From Sphingomonas sp. S-NIH.Pt15_0812 (GTDB taxonomy: Bacteria; Pseudomonadota; Alphaproteobacteria; Sphingomonadales; Sphingomonadaceae), in the NCBI RefSeq assembly GCF_003951315.1, contig NZ_QLJH01000003.1:62001-126000 (forward strand): a stretch of 64,000 nucleotides of DNA. The letters run 5' to 3'. Shown in pieces: positions 38,284 to 47,521 of this stretch; position 1 is the stretch's first letter, and each line of letters opens with the position of its first letter. Under the pieces are notes generated by a model. It was not told the DNA's origin, did not search any database, and saw only the letters and a program-made list of their open reading frames with translations. Made by a program: the position numbers and the translations under genes.

Positions 38284-38651
38284 CCGCCCTGCTCCTGGCG
38301 CAGGCGCTGGCGACGGGATCGCCGGTCGCACCACCACCGGACTGGGCCGCGCTCCCCGTCTTCCCGGTGGACATCGCCATGCCGGTCGAGGCGGTTGCCT
38401 ATGTCCGGGCGCAGGTCCGCGACGGACATTGCTCGCGCACGCCGGCCACCGCCCGGACGCTGGCCGTGCCGGTCGCCATCCTGGTGGGGCCAGGAGGGAC
38501 GGTCCGCCAGATCACTCCCCAGGCGATCGACTGCCCATCTGTCGAACAATATACGGTGGGCCTGCTGCTGTCGGCCACGCGTCGCTCGGCCGGCGCGCCG
38601 ACATCTCCGTCACCCGGCTGGTACACGCTGACCCCCATCTATCGCTGGTGA
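38277..38651 (+). CDS. Small secreted protein of unknown function
   Basis: 124 residues. A signal peptide ([18 protein letters not shown]) is followed by a domain with two spaced cysteines (DGHCSRTP and [11 protein letters not shown]) that could form a disulfide. It also has [16 protein letters not shown], a beta-hairpin reminiscent of the TonB C-terminal fold, and ends in [12 protein letters not shown] do not recognise a named family; the TonB-C likeness is a weak impression. It overlaps dut by 7 bases, so it is the last gene of the operon. Confidence 0.65.
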   Translation: MLTALLLAQALATGSPVAPPPDWAALPVFPVDIAMPVEAVAYVRAQVRDGHCSRTPATARTLAVPVAILVGPGGTVRQITPQAIDCPSVEQYTVGLLLSATRRSAGAPTSPSPGWYTLTPIYRW

Positions 38652-38868
38652 CGCGGGGCGGATCGCCTCGGAACAAAGGCGAGCCGACTTTTACCTGCAA
38701 ATCCCGTCTTCCACTCGACAGGCTTGCTGGTCTACAGGGCAATGGCGGCCTGTGACCCTGTTGCAATGCCGCATCGGTCGCGGAAGTTCTCGTGGTCGAG
38801 GAAGCTTGTCGGTTGTTCTTCCACACATAATGTGGCAGGGCGTCTGACGAACACAAAGGGAGTTCAAC

Positions 38869-39114
38869 ATGCGTCTTGGGAAGTATCTCATGGCCGCCGC
38901 GGCCGCCACGATGGCGGTTGCTCCGGCCGTTGCCGCTCCGGCGAACCCGGCAGCGAGCCTGTCGGTGGCCAAGTCGGCTCGCGCCGCTTCGGTTTCCGGC
39001 AAGAAGAACGAGCTGGCCGGTGGCGGCGTGATCGTTGCCGTTCTGGCAGCGGCGGCTGTTGTCGCGGGCATCGTGATCGTTGCCGACAGCGACGACAACT
39101 CGGACAGCAACTGA
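38869..39114 (+). CDS. Small exported/membrane protein, hydrophobic C-terminal helix
   Basis: 81 residues with a good GGGAG ribosome-binding site. A signal peptide (MRLGKYLMAAAAATMAVAPAVAA) is followed by NPAASLSVAKSARAAS, a KKNE turn, a hydrophobic helix (GGGVIVAVLAAAAVVAGIVIV) and an acidic DSDDNSDSN tail. Architecture and tail match the protein at 11288-11548. A strong terminator follows, so it is probably a single-gene, well-expressed transcript. Function unknown. Confidence 0.78.
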   Translation: MRLGKYLMAAAAATMAVAPAVAAPANPAASLSVAKSARAASVSGKKNELAGGGVIVAVLAAAAVVAGIVIVADSDDNSDSN

Positions 39115-39133
39115 GCCTAGGCTACAGTTTCGG

Positions 39134-39166
39134 AAAATAGCGGTCTTCGGGCCGCTATTTTTTTGC
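39134..39166 (+). terminator. Rho-independent terminator
   Basis: AAAATAGCGG (39134-39143) pairs with CCGCTATTTT (39152-39161) around a TCTTCGGG loop, followed by TTTTT. It ends the transcript of the small membrane protein gene. Confidence 0.93.
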
Positions 39167-39235
39167 CTGTCGTCCGTCGCATCGCAAACATCCGCCGGCA
39201 TTTGCGACCCGGCCTCAGAGGCGTATAGCCGAACC

Positions 39236-40000
39236 ATGTTGTCCGACATGGAACTGCAACGCTACGCCCGCCACATCGTACTGCATGCGATCGGCGGCAG
39301 CGGGCAAATGACACTCCGCCAGGCGACCGTCGCCCTGGTCGGGGTCGGTGGCATCGGCTCCCCTGCCCTGCAATATCTCGCTGCGGCGGGCATTGGCCGG
39401 ATCGTCGCGATCGACGACGACATCGTCGACCTGTCCAATCTCCAGCGCCAGACGATCTTCGCCACCGACGATCGCGGCTATGCCAAGGCGGCGGTCGGCG
39501 CGGCGCGCGCGCGCGCGATCAATCCGCATGTCGACGTGCTGCCGCGTCGCCTGCGCCTCGATACGACGAACGTCGCGGCGACGATCGCCGGGGCGGACGT
39601 GGTGCTGGACGGCTGCGACAATTTCGCCACCCGGCTGCTGGTCGCGGATGCCTGCCACGCGGCGCGCATCCCCCTGGTCTCCGCCGCGGTCGACCAGTTC
39701 GAGGGGCAACTCGCCACCTATCGCGGCTGGGAGGCGGAGCGCCCCTGCTATCGCTGCTTCGTCGGCGACTCACCGGAACGGCCGGGTCGCTCCTGCGCCG
39801 ATGCCGGCATCCTGGGACCGGTGACCGGCGTGATCGGCAGCCTCGCCGCGCTGGAGGTGATTCGCGCCATCGTGCCCTTCGGCGACGATCCGGCGGGCAG
39901 CATCCTGCTCGCCGACCTGCTCAGCCTGCGCTTCCGCTCGCTCCGCCTGCCCAAGGATCCCGGTTGCACGACCTGTGGCGGCGTTCAGACGCCGGCATAA
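39236..40000 (+). CDS. ThiF/MoeB/HesA-family E1-like adenylyltransferase
   Basis: Activates the C-terminus of a ubiquitin-like sulfur carrier (MoaD or ThiS type). 254 residues. The N-terminus is ELQRYARHIVL, the ATP-binding motif GVGGIGSPALQYLA, then DDDIVDLSNLQRQ and DGCDNFATR. Zinc ligands are in CYRC and CTTC. No rhodanese domain. ATG 39236 is used; ATG 39248 is an alternative. MoeB and ThiF cannot be separated from sequence alone, as no thi or moa gene is adjacent. Confidence 0.88.
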   Translation: MLSDMELQRYARHIVLHAIGGSGQMTLRQATVALVGVGGIGSPALQYLAAAGIGRIVAIDDDIVDLSNLQRQTIFATDDRGYAKAAVGAARARAINPHVDVLPRRLRLDTTNVAATIAGADVVLDGCDNFATRLLVADACHAARIPLVSAAVDQFEGQLATYRGWEAERPCYRCFVGDSPERPGRSCADAGILGPVTGVIGSLAALEVIRAIVPFGDDPAGSILLADLLSLRFRSLRLPKDPGCTTCGGVQTPA

Positions 40001-40986
40001 TCCCGGTACCAGCGCACGAACTTCGGTACGCCGATATCGATACCGGTCGCCGGCGCGAAACCGAGATCGCGGGCGGCATCGGTGATGTCGGCATAGGTGG
40101 CGGGCACATCCCCCGGCTGCATCGGCTGAAGGTCGCGGATCGCCGGCACGCCGCACGCCGCCTCGACCAAGTCGATCAGCCGGCCGAGCGGCTCCGCCCG
40201 GTGATTGCCCAGATTGTAGAGCGCGTGGGGCGCGATCGAACCGCCTGGCTTGGCCACGCCGTCATCGGCGGGCGGGCGATCGAGCGCCGCCACCACGCCG
40301 GCGACGATATCGTCGATATAGGTGAAGTCGCGCCGCATCCGTCCGTCGTTGAAGACCCGGATCGGTCGGCCGGCCAGGATCGCCTGGGTGAACAGCCACA
40401 CCGCCATGTCCGGCCGCCCCCAGGGGCCATAGACGGTGAAGAAGCGCAATCCCGTCGCCGGCAGCCGGTAGAGATGCGCATAGCTCTCCGTCATCAGCTC
40501 GTCCGCCTTCTTGGTCGCGGCATAGAGCGAGACGGGATGGTCGACCGCGTCCCCGACCCGGAAGGGCAGGCTGGTGTTGCCGCCGTAGACCGAGGAGGAG
40601 GAGGCGTAGACCAGATGCCGGACGGCGCGCTGCCGCCCCAGTTCCAGCATGGCCAGATGCCCGACCAGGTTGGCGCGGGCATAGGCCATGGGATGGTCGA
40701 TCGAATAGCGTACGCCCGGCTGCGCGCCGAGATGCACGATCCGGTCGAACGCATGCCCGGCCAGCGCCGCGTCCAGCGCCCGGTCGTCGGCGAAGTCGAC
40801 CGGCAGCATCGTGACCCGATCGCCATGCCGGGCGGCCAAGTCCGCGACCCGCGCCCGTTTCAGGCGCGGGTCGTAATAGGCGTTGAAATCATCGATCCCG
40901 ATCACCCGGTCGCCACGCGCCGCCAGCCGATCGGCGACGTGATAGCCAATGAAGCCGGCCGCGCCGGTGATCAGGACGCGGCTCAT
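39985..40986 (-). CDS. UDP-glucuronate 4-epimerase-type NAD-dependent epimerase
   Basis: 333 residues, extended SDR. The NAD motif TGAAGFIGYHVA is at the N-terminus, the active site is YAATKK with the upstream SSSSVYGG. Other segments are DFNAYYDPRLKRAR, GVRYSIDHPMAYARAN and FFTVYGPWGRPDMA, all typical of UDP-glucuronate 4-epimerases (GAE/LspL type) that make UDP-galacturonate. It overlaps galU (ATGA), which supplies UDP-glucose. Confidence 0.9.
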   Translation of the reverse strand: MSRVLITGAAGFIGYHVADRLAARGDRVIGIDDFNAYYDPRLKRARVADLAARHGDRVTMLPVDFADDRALDAALAGHAFDRIVHLGAQPGVRYSIDHPMAYARANLVGHLAMLELGRQRAVRHLVYASSSSVYGGNTSLPFRVGDAVDHPVSLYAATKKADELMTESYAHLYRLPATGLRFFTVYGPWGRPDMAVWLFTQAILAGRPIRVFNDGRMRRDFTYIDDIVAGVVAALDRPPADDGVAKPGGSIAPHALYNLGNHRAEPLGRLIDLVEAACGVPAIRDLQPMQPGDVPATYADITDAARDLGFAPATGIDIGVPKFVRWYRDYAGV

Positions 40987-41843
40987 CCCAGCAGCGTGCG
41001 GGCGAAATCGCGCAGCGCCGGACCGATCTCCGGACGCGCCAGCGCCAGCGCCAGATTGGCCTGCGCATAGCCCGTCTTGTCGCCGCAGTCATAGCGGGTG
41101 CCGTCGAAGGTGAAGCCGTGGAAGGGCTGGCGGCCGATCAGCTTGGCCATGGCGTCGGTCAGCTGGATCTCGCCCCCCGCGCCCGGCTCCTGCGCGTCGA
41201 GGATCTGCATCACCTCGGGCTGGAGGATGTAGCGGCCCGGAATCATCAGGTTGGACGGGGCCTTGCCCTTGGGCTTCTCGACCAGGGCGACCACTTCGGT
41301 CAGCCGGCCGTCGGTCTTGCCGGGCGAGATGATGCCGTATTTGTCGGTCTCGCTGTCCGGCACCTCCAGCGCGCCGATGACATTGCCGCCGACCTGCTCA
41401 TAGGCGCCGACCATCTGCTTCAGGAAGCCGCCGACCATCAGTTCGTCGGGCAGCAGCACCGCGAAGGGTTCGTCGCCGACGATTTCGCGCGCGCACCACA
41501 CCGCATGGCCCAGGCCCAGCGGCTCCTGCTGGCGGACATAGACGGGGCTGCCCGGCTGCTGCCGAATGCCCTCGATCAGCGCCATCGACTTGCCGCGGGC
41601 CTTCATCGTCGCTTCCAGTTCGTAGGAAACGTCGAAATGATCCTCCAGCGCGCCCTTGCCGCGGCCGGTCACGAAGATGATCTGATCGATCCCCGCCTCC
41701 AGTGCTTCCTCGACCGCATATTGGATCAGCGGCTTGTCGACGACGGTCAGCATCTCCTTGGGCATCGCCTTGGTGGCGGGCAGGAAGCGGGTGCCCAGGC
41801 CGGCGACCGGGAAAACCGCCTTTCGTACGCGCTTGATCGTCAC
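40983..41843 (-). CDS. galU: UTP-glucose-1-phosphate uridylyltransferase
   Basis: Makes UDP-glucose. 286 residues from GTG 41843, with GGAG 7 bases upstream. The nucleotidyltransferase signature is VFPVAGLGTRFLPATKAMPKEML, followed by LPDELM, KYGIIS and GRYIL. With ugd (53 kb) and the adjacent epimerase it completes UDP-glucose to UDP-glucuronate to UDP-galacturonate. Confidence 0.95.
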   Translation of the reverse strand: MTIKRVRKAVFPVAGLGTRFLPATKAMPKEMLTVVDKPLIQYAVEEALEAGIDQIIFVTGRGKGALEDHFDVSYELEATMKARGKSMALIEGIRQQPGSPVYVRQQEPLGLGHAVWCAREIVGDEPFAVLLPDELMVGGFLKQMVGAYEQVGGNVIGALEVPDSETDKYGIISPGKTDGRLTEVVALVEKPKGKAPSNLMIPGRYILQPEVMQILDAQEPGAGGEIQLTDAMAKLIGRQPFHGFTFDGTRYDCGDKTGYAQANLALALARPEIGPALRDFARTLLG

Positions 41844-42001
41844 TTCACGTCTCCAGAACGGGATGGGCAGGATAAGGCCGGTCGAACCGATGCGTCCCGC
41901 CATAAGCCAGGATTATACCGCCGCCTCTATCCGCCCCTCGCTTCCGCTGCAAACAAGTCATATTATTGATCCATGTTATCAATTGCTCCGGAATGGATGT
42001 G

Positions 42002-43120
42002 ATGGCCTTGCGGAAACCATTGCTGGTGTTCGGCACCCGACCCGAGGCGATCAAGCTGTTCCCGGTCGCTCACGCCCTGGCGAACGCGCCAGGCGTCGCG
42101 TCGCGATGCTGCGTGACGGGACAGCATGGCGCGATGCTGGACCATATCCTCTCCCTCGTCGGGCTGGTGCCGGACATCCGCCTGTCGGTCGGCGCGCCCG
42201 GCCAGTCGCTCGACCGGCTGACGACGCGGCTGATCGAATCGGTCGGCGGCGTATTGGACGAGCTCGCGCCCGATCGGGTGGTCGTGCAGGGCGACACCAG
42301 CACCGCGATGGCGACCGCGCTCGCCGCGCATCACCGTCGCATCCCCATCGGCCATGTCGAGGCCGGGCTGCGATCGGGCGACCTCCACCAGCCCTGGCCC
42401 GAGGAAGGCCATCGCCGCATCATCGCGCAACTGGCCGATCGGCATTGGGCCCCGACCCGGGCCGCCGCAGAGGCGCTGAGGCGCAACGGCGTCGATCCCG
42501 CCACGATCCGGGTCACCGGGAATACCGTCATCGATGCGCTGCATTGGATGGCGGAGCGGCTGGCGACGAAGCCCGGCCTGGCCCATGGCCTGGACCCGGT
42601 GCTGGCGAGGATGGCGCGGCGGCGGATGATCCTGGTGACCATGCACCGGCGGGAGAATTGGGACGGCGGCCTGGTCCGCGTCGCGCGGGCGTTGCTGCGG
42701 ATCGTCGCGCGCGGCGACGTGGGCGTGCTGCTGCCGCTCCATGCCAATCCCGCGATCCGCCTTGTGATCGACCCGATCCTGGCGGGGCATCCGGCGATCG
42801 TTACCGTGCCGGCGCTGGACTATCCCTGTTTCGTCCGGGCGATGCAGGCCTGCACCCTCGTGCTGACCGACTCGGGCGGGGTGCAGGAGGAAGCACCCGC
42901 ACTCGGCAAGCCGGTGCTGGTCCTGCGGGACACCACCGAACGTCCGGAAGGCGTGGCGGCCGGCACCGCCCGGCTGGTCGGCACCGACCCCGACCGGATC
43001 GTGACGGAGGTCGCCCACCTTCTCGACGATCCCGCCGCCTATGCCGCGATGGCCCGCGCGCACAGTCCCTATGGCGACGGCCGGGCGGCGGCGCGAATCG
43101 CGGCGGACGTGGCGGCGTGA
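42002..43120 (+). CDS. wecB: UDP-N-acetylglucosamine 2-epimerase (non-hydrolysing)
   Basis: Interconverts UDP-GlcNAc and UDP-ManNAc for surface polysaccharide. 372 residues from ATG 42002. Motifs: FGTRPEAIKLFPV, VQGDTSTAMATALAA, HVEAGLRSGD, PEEGHRR, TMHRRENW, TDSGGVQEEAP, and the C-terminal RDTTERPEGV. Earlier in-frame ATGs at 41966 and 41993 are possible. Divergent from galU. Confidence 0.93.
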   Translation: MALRKPLLVFGTRPEAIKLFPVAHALANAPGVASRCCVTGQHGAMLDHILSLVGLVPDIRLSVGAPGQSLDRLTTRLIESVGGVLDELAPDRVVVQGDTSTAMATALAAHHRRIPIGHVEAGLRSGDLHQPWPEEGHRRIIAQLADRHWAPTRAAAEALRRNGVDPATIRVTGNTVIDALHWMAERLATKPGLAHGLDPVLARMARRRMILVTMHRRENWDGGLVRVARALLRIVARGDVGVLLPLHANPAIRLVIDPILAGHPAIVTVPALDYPCFVRAMQACTLVLTDSGGVQEEAPALGKPVLVLRDTTERPEGVAAGTARLVGTDPDRIVTEVAHLLDDPAAYAAMARAHSPYGDGRAAARIAADVAA

Positions 43121-43174
43121 TTGCCGCTCGACGCACAAGCGCCTATAGCCCCGCCTTTCCACGGCAAGCCGAGC

Positions 43175-43933
43175 ATGTTCCGCAAGTTCCTCAACGCGCG
43201 TCGATCCACCACCCCGTCCTTCGCCCTGCCGCCGGGGGAGCGGGTCTATGCCATCGGCGACGTCCATGGCTGCCTGTCGCTGGTCGACACGCTCCTGGCG
43301 GCGATCGCCGCCGACCGGGCGACGCGTAAGCCGGCCGATACCACGCTGATCTTCCTGGGAGACCTGGTCGATCGCGGCCCCGAGTCGGCGGCCGTGCTGG
43401 AGCGGCTGCGACAGTTCGAGCAGCCCGATATGCGGCTCCGCATCCTCAAGGGCAATCATGAGGAGATCTTCGTCAAGGCGCTCGACGGCGACGACAAGGC
43501 CTTGCGCCTGTTCTGCCGGATCGGCGGGCGTGAGACGATCCAGAGCTATGGCATGAGCGAGGAGGAGTATAACCGCCTCGACTATGCCGAGCTGCTCGCG
43601 GCCATGCAGCGACTGGTCCCGGCCGCGCATCGCGACTTCGTCGATGGTTTCGAGGATATGATCGCGATCGGCGACTATCTCTTCGTCCATGCCGGCATCC
43701 GGCCGGAGGTCGCGCTGGAGGACCAGCGGCCCGCCGACCTGCGCTGGATACGCGATCCGTTCCTGGACTATCCCAGGCCGCTGGAGAAGATGATCGTCCA
43801 TGGCCACACCGTCACCGAAGCGCCGGAGATGCGCGCGCACCGGATCGGCATCGACACCGGCGCCTATCAGTCGGGCGTGCTAACCGCGATCGGGCTGGAA
43901 GACGGTGAGCGCTGGGTACTCGACACGCGCTAA
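43175..43933 (+). CDS. Serine/threonine-type metallophosphatase
   Basis: 252 residues. Metallophosphoesterase motifs: GDVHGC, FLGDLVDRGPES, GNHEE, and HGHTVT with FVHAGIRP. The layout is that of bacterial PP1/PP2A-like (PrpA or ApaH-like) phosphatases. Start ATG 43175 (MFRKFLNARR). Substrate unknown. It follows wecB by 55 bases and may be co-transcribed. Confidence 0.88.
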   Translation: MFRKFLNARRSTTPSFALPPGERVYAIGDVHGCLSLVDTLLAAIAADRATRKPADTTLIFLGDLVDRGPESAAVLERLRQFEQPDMRLRILKGNHEEIFVKALDGDDKALRLFCRIGGRETIQSYGMSEEEYNRLDYAELLAAMQRLVPAAHRDFVDGFEDMIAIGDYLFVHAGIRPEVALEDQRPADLRWIRDPFLDYPRPLEKMIVHGHTVTEAPEMRAHRIGIDTGAYQSGVLTAIGLEDGERWVLDTR

Positions 43934-44050
43934 GGGGCGGGCGGCCGGATCGCCTCATCCTACGCTTGCGACCAGACGAACGGCGCGAGCAGGGATCGGC
44001 TTAGCGCCGTGCGCAGTCCTGGAGCGGGCACCCCAGCCTATCAATATCCC

Positions 44051-44084
44051 CAAACGAGAACGGGCGACCCGCAGGCCGCCCGTC
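44051..44084 (-). terminator. Probable terminator after the FKBP gene
   Basis: On the minus strand ACGGGCGGCC pairs with GGGTCGCCCGT around a short loop, followed by TCTCGTTTG. The T-tract is weak, so this is moderate support. It is about 30 bases past the FKBP stop. Confidence 0.45.
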
Positions 44085-44113
44085 TCATCATCATCGTCGC
44101 GGTTCGCCCCGGA

Positions 44114-44686
44114 TCAGCGACCGCCGGGTGCTCCCGGCATCGCGCCGCCGGGCATCCCGCCCTGCTGCTGCATCTGTTGCATCATCTGCATCTGGCGGAG
44201 CTGCGCCTCGGGCAGGAAGTCGAGCAGGTCGATGTCGAACACCAGGGTCGAGTTGGGCGGGATCGGCCCAACCTGGCGCTCGCCATAGCCCAGCGACGGC
44301 TTGATCCAGACCCGGTACTTCGCCCCCTTGGGCATCAGCTTCAGCGCTTCGGAGAAGCCGGGCACCACGGAGCCGACGGGCATCGGCGTCGGTTGCTGCG
44401 ACTTGTCGAAGGTCGTGCCGTCGAGCAGCTTGCCCTCATAGTTGATGAGCGCGACATCGGCGTCGGTCGGCTTGGCCGCGCCGGGCTTGCCCGGGGTCAG
44501 CACCTTGTACTGGAGACCGGATGCCGTCGTCACCACGCCGCGCGCACGGGCGTTGCGGGTGAGGAAATCGTCGCCCTGCACCGCCAGCGCCACCGCCGCG
44601 ATCAGCGCGAGCGCGATCCCGACACACAGATACACGATGTAGCTGCGCTTGACCGGCTGCAACGGAACGGCGGTAACACTGGACAT
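44114..44686 (-). CDS. Membrane-anchored FKBP-type peptidyl-prolyl isomerase
   Basis: 190 residues. An N-terminal helix (YIVYLCVGIALALIAAVALAV) anchors it, with the FKBP domain in the periplasm: GLQYKVL, VALINYEGKLLDGTTFD, PMPVGSVVPGFSEALKLMPKG, PSLGYG, and IPPNSTLVFDIDLLDFL. An unusual Gln/Met-rich then Gly/Pro-rich tail (about 35 residues) ends the protein. Upstream on the same strand is rpsU, 112 bases away. Confidence 0.92.
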   Translation of the reverse strand: MSSVTAVPLQPVKRSYIVYLCVGIALALIAAVALAVQGDDFLTRNARARGVVTTASGLQYKVLTPGKPGAAKPTDADVALINYEGKLLDGTTFDKSQQPTPMPVGSVVPGFSEALKLMPKGAKYRVWIKPSLGYGERQVGPIPPNSTLVFDIDLLDFLPEAQLRQMQMMQQMQQQGGMPGGAMPGAPGGR

Positions 44687-44798
44687 ATCAGCAACTTCCC
44701 GGTCGCGGGGTCCGTCCGCCCGCAGGCGCCGGACCTCGCCGAATCATAGGCGTATCCGAAAACGACCGAACGGAAAGGCCCGCCCGGCCGGCAACCGA

Positions 44799-45005
44799 TT
44801 ACCGCGCGCCGTCACGCTCCGCGCGCTTGCGCTCCAGCTTGCGCGCGCGACGCACCGCCGCCGCACGCTCGCGTGCACGCTTTTCCGACGGCTTCTCATA
44901 GTGACGACGCAGCTTCATCTCGCGATACACGCCCTCGCGCTGCAGCTTCTTCTTGAGCGCGCGAAGGGCCTGGTCGACATTGTTGTCGCGAACGATGATC
45001 TGCAT
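44799..45005 (-). CDS. rpsU: 30S ribosomal protein S21
   Basis: 68 residues: [20 protein letters not shown], then [22 protein letters not shown], and a highly basic end typical of alphaproteobacterial S21. An inverted repeat at 45039-45059 lies in the upstream region and could be a leader hairpin. Confidence 0.97.
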   Translation of the reverse strand: MQIIVRDNNVDQALRALKKKLQREGVYREMKLRRHYEKPSEKRARERAAAVRRARKLERKRAERDGAR

Positions 45006-45153
45006 GGGAACCTATGAACTCCGGTCAATAACGAACGCGGCACGAACTCAGTTCGCGCCGTGGAATAGGCCCGCCTACCAATATGAGTCCCGTTTAGCAA
45101 GCCCGGAAGGGGTATCCGGCCGGGTTCTGGAGACGACCGGATGACCGCCAATA

Positions 45154-45678
45154 TCACATCTTCGCTTGGGCCGCACCCTGTTCCGCATAAAGCGAAGCAT
45201 AGCGGCGCGTCACCGCCGGCAGCGATTCGCCAATCCACTGCGCCATGCTCTCCTCTTCACGTAGCGACTGTTGGAGCAACCCGGTCGCCTGGGTGAAGCC
45301 GCCATCCTCCGCCAGCACCAGCGACGCGCGATAGGCCGCAATCTCGAAATGCTCGAAGGCGTAGTTGGCGAAGCTGTTCTTCAGGATCTCGTCGCCCGCG
45401 ACGCTGTGCATCATCGCCGCCATGCCGCCCGACAGGCTGAGCGCCGCGTCCTTCAGGAACGAGCCGCCGGTATCGAGACCGGCGAGCAGTTCGTCGAGTC
45501 GCGCGATCTGCGCATGGGTCTCGTCGATATGGAGGCGCAGCCGGTCCGCGACCTCGGGATAATGTTCCAGCCGCGCAGCCTGCGGCGTGATGATCGACAG
45601 CGCCTGCTTCTCCACGGCGTGGAGGTTCATCAGCCCGGTGACGAACAGATGCTGGAGCGTGTCCCGATGCGTGGCCAT
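45154..45678 (-). CDS. DUF892 (YciE-type) ferritin-like protein
   Basis: 174 residues from ATG 45678, preceded by AGGAG. Four-helix-bundle pattern with repeated acidic/His motifs: HAVEKQAL, RLRLHIDETHAQIARLDELL, NYAFEHFEIAAYRAS, REEESMAQW. These supply a possible di-metal site, as in DUF892/YciE proteins, which are often stress-induced. Exact function unknown. Confidence 0.85.
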   Translation of the reverse strand: MATHRDTLQHLFVTGLMNLHAVEKQALSIITPQAARLEHYPEVADRLRLHIDETHAQIARLDELLAGLDTGGSFLKDAALSLSGGMAAMMHSVAGDEILKNSFANYAFEHFEIAAYRASLVLAEDGGFTQATGLLQQSLREEESMAQWIGESLPAVTRRYASLYAEQGAAQAKM

Positions 45679-45850
45679 GGGCGAACTTCTCCTGGTGGTT
45701 GCAAATCCTCGGTTCCGCCAGCGAACGCATGAATACCCAGCCAAGCCATTGCTTAATCACGCTTTTTCTACGCGATGCAGATCAAGCCGCCGCCACCCGG
45801 CGAACGCCCCCTTGGCGATTCGCCACCGGCGACGCTAAGGCGCACGGCCT

Positions 45851-47278
45851 ATGACGCCGCTCACGCTCTTCAACAGCCTGTCGCGCTCGGCCGAGACCTT
45901 CGTGCCGATCGATCCCTCGAACGTGCGCGTCTATTCCTGCGGGCCGACCGTCTACAATTACGCCCATATCGGAAACCTGCGCGCCTATGTCTTCACCGAC
46001 ACGCTGTCGCGGGTGCTGACATGGAAGGGCTGGCGGTTGACCCATGTCATCAACATCACCGATGTCGGCCATCTGACCTCCGACGCCGATGCCGGCGACG
46101 ACAAGATGGAGGCGGCAGCGAAGCGCGCCGGGCGCGATATCTGGGCGATCGCGGCCTATTATACGGACGTCTTCAAGCAGAATCTCGACGCCCTCCATAT
46201 CCGGCCGCCGACGCATTTCCCGCTCGCCACCGATCATGTCGCGGAGATGATCGAATGGGGCCGGGCGATCGAGGCCAAGCATTGCTACCGCCTGCCGGAC
46301 GGCCTGTATTTCGACGTGACGACCGTGCCCGATTACGGCCGCCTCGCCGGCCATGCGGTCGAGCAGCAGCCGGGCGAGAGCCGGATCGGCGAGGTGGCGG
46401 GCAAGCGCAACGCCGCCGACTTCGCGATCTGGCGCACCTCGGCGCCGGGCGAGAACCGGCAGATGGAATGGGATTCGCCCTGGGGACGCGGCGCGCCCGG
46501 CTGGCACCTGGAATGTTCGGTGATGAGCAAGCGCTATCTGGGCGCGCGCTTCGACATCCATACCGGCGGCATCGACCATCGCGAGATCCACCATCCCAAC
46601 GAGATCGCGCAGAACCAGGCGCATGGCTGCACCGCCGATCCCGGCGCGGCCTATTGGCTGCACAACAACTGGCTGGTCGAGCGGGACGCCAAGATGTCCA
46701 AGTCGTCGGGCGACTTCACCCGGCTCCAGACGCTGGTCGATCGCGGCTATCACCCGCTCGCCTATCGCCTGATGTGCCTGCAGGCGCATTACCGGTCGGA
46801 AATGGAGTTTTCCTGGGACGGGCTGGCGGCGGCGCAGACGCGGCTGAAGCGCTGGGTCCAGGCGGTCGAGGGGCTGCGCGCCCGCCCCGCCACGCCGTCC
46901 AAGGGCGATGCCGACAGCTATGTCGCACAGCTCGACGCGGCAGTGTCCGACGACCTCAACACCGCGCGTGCGCTGCCGGTGCTCGACGCGATGCTCGGCG
47001 AAAAGCGGCTCGCCCCGCAGGACCGGATCGCGGCGCTGACGGCGTTCGATGCGGTGCTGGGGCTGGACCTGGCGCGCCTCACCCGCGCCGACCTGCGCGT
47101 GCGCCCGGCGACCGCGACGATCGAGGCGGACGCCATCGCCGCGCGGCTCGCCGAGCGGAAAGAGGCACGGGCGGCCAAGGACTTCGAGCGGTCGGACGCG
47201 ATCCGCGACGCGCTGGTCACGGCCGGGGTCGAGGTGATGGACGGCGATCCGCTCGGTTGGGACTGGCGCCCGATCTGA
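45851..47278 (+). CDS. cysS: Cysteinyl-tRNA synthetase
   Basis: Class I synthetase, 475 residues. It carries CGPTVYNYAHIGNLR with the HIGH motif and zinc Cys, the second zinc region WHLECSVM with HTGGIDHREIHHPNE, and the KMSKS loop AKMSKSSG. The start MTPLTLFNSLSR matches the family. Confidence 0.97.
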   Translation: MTPLTLFNSLSRSAETFVPIDPSNVRVYSCGPTVYNYAHIGNLRAYVFTDTLSRVLTWKGWRLTHVINITDVGHLTSDADAGDDKMEAAAKRAGRDIWAIAAYYTDVFKQNLDALHIRPPTHFPLATDHVAEMIEWGRAIEAKHCYRLPDGLYFDVTTVPDYGRLAGHAVEQQPGESRIGEVAGKRNAADFAIWRTSAPGENRQMEWDSPWGRGAPGWHLECSVMSKRYLGARFDIHTGGIDHREIHHPNEIAQNQAHGCTADPGAAYWLHNNWLVERDAKMSKSSGDFTRLQTLVDRGYHPLAYRLMCLQAHYRSEMEFSWDGLAAAQTRLKRWVQAVEGLRARPATPSKGDADSYVAQLDAAVSDDLNTARALPVLDAMLGEKRLAPQDRIAALTAFDAVLGLDLARLTRADLRVRPATATIEADAIAARLAERKEARAAKDFERSDAIRDALVTAGVEVMDGDPLGWDWRPI

Positions 47279-47352
47279 AAACCAGGGCTTAGAACTAACC
47301 CGCGTTCATTGAATGTCACGCCGCGCGCCTGTAATTGGCGCGGGATTGAAAC

Positions 47353-47514
47353 ATGGTGGACCGACCGTTGGAATCTCGCGAACTCATTGCTTATGTCCTG
47401 CTCGCGGCGATTGTCCTGATCGGCGGCGTGATCTGGATCGTCACCGCGCGCAAGCGCGCCGCGCGCAAGCGGCGTCTGCGCGGGATCAAGGATTACAATA
47501 GCGGCCGCCGCTGA
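47353..47514 (+). CDS. Small single-pass membrane protein (53 residues)
   Basis: The frame reads MVDRPLESRELIAY, then a hydrophobic helix (VLLAAIVLIGGVIWIV), then a strongly basic tail (TARKRAARKRRLRG) ending in SGRR. This is positive-inside topology with the C-terminus cytoplasmic. GGGATTGAAAC precedes the ATG. No family is recognised. It lies between cysS and the convergent M48 protease. Confidence 0.6.
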   Translation: MVDRPLESRELIAYVLLAAIVLIGGVIWIVTARKRAARKRRLRGIKDYNSGRR

Positions 47515-47521
47515 TCCCGCC

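Noticed and set aside
38691..39110. 139-codon minus-strand frame
   Set aside because: Opposite a well-supported small gene with ribosome-binding site, signal peptide and terminator.
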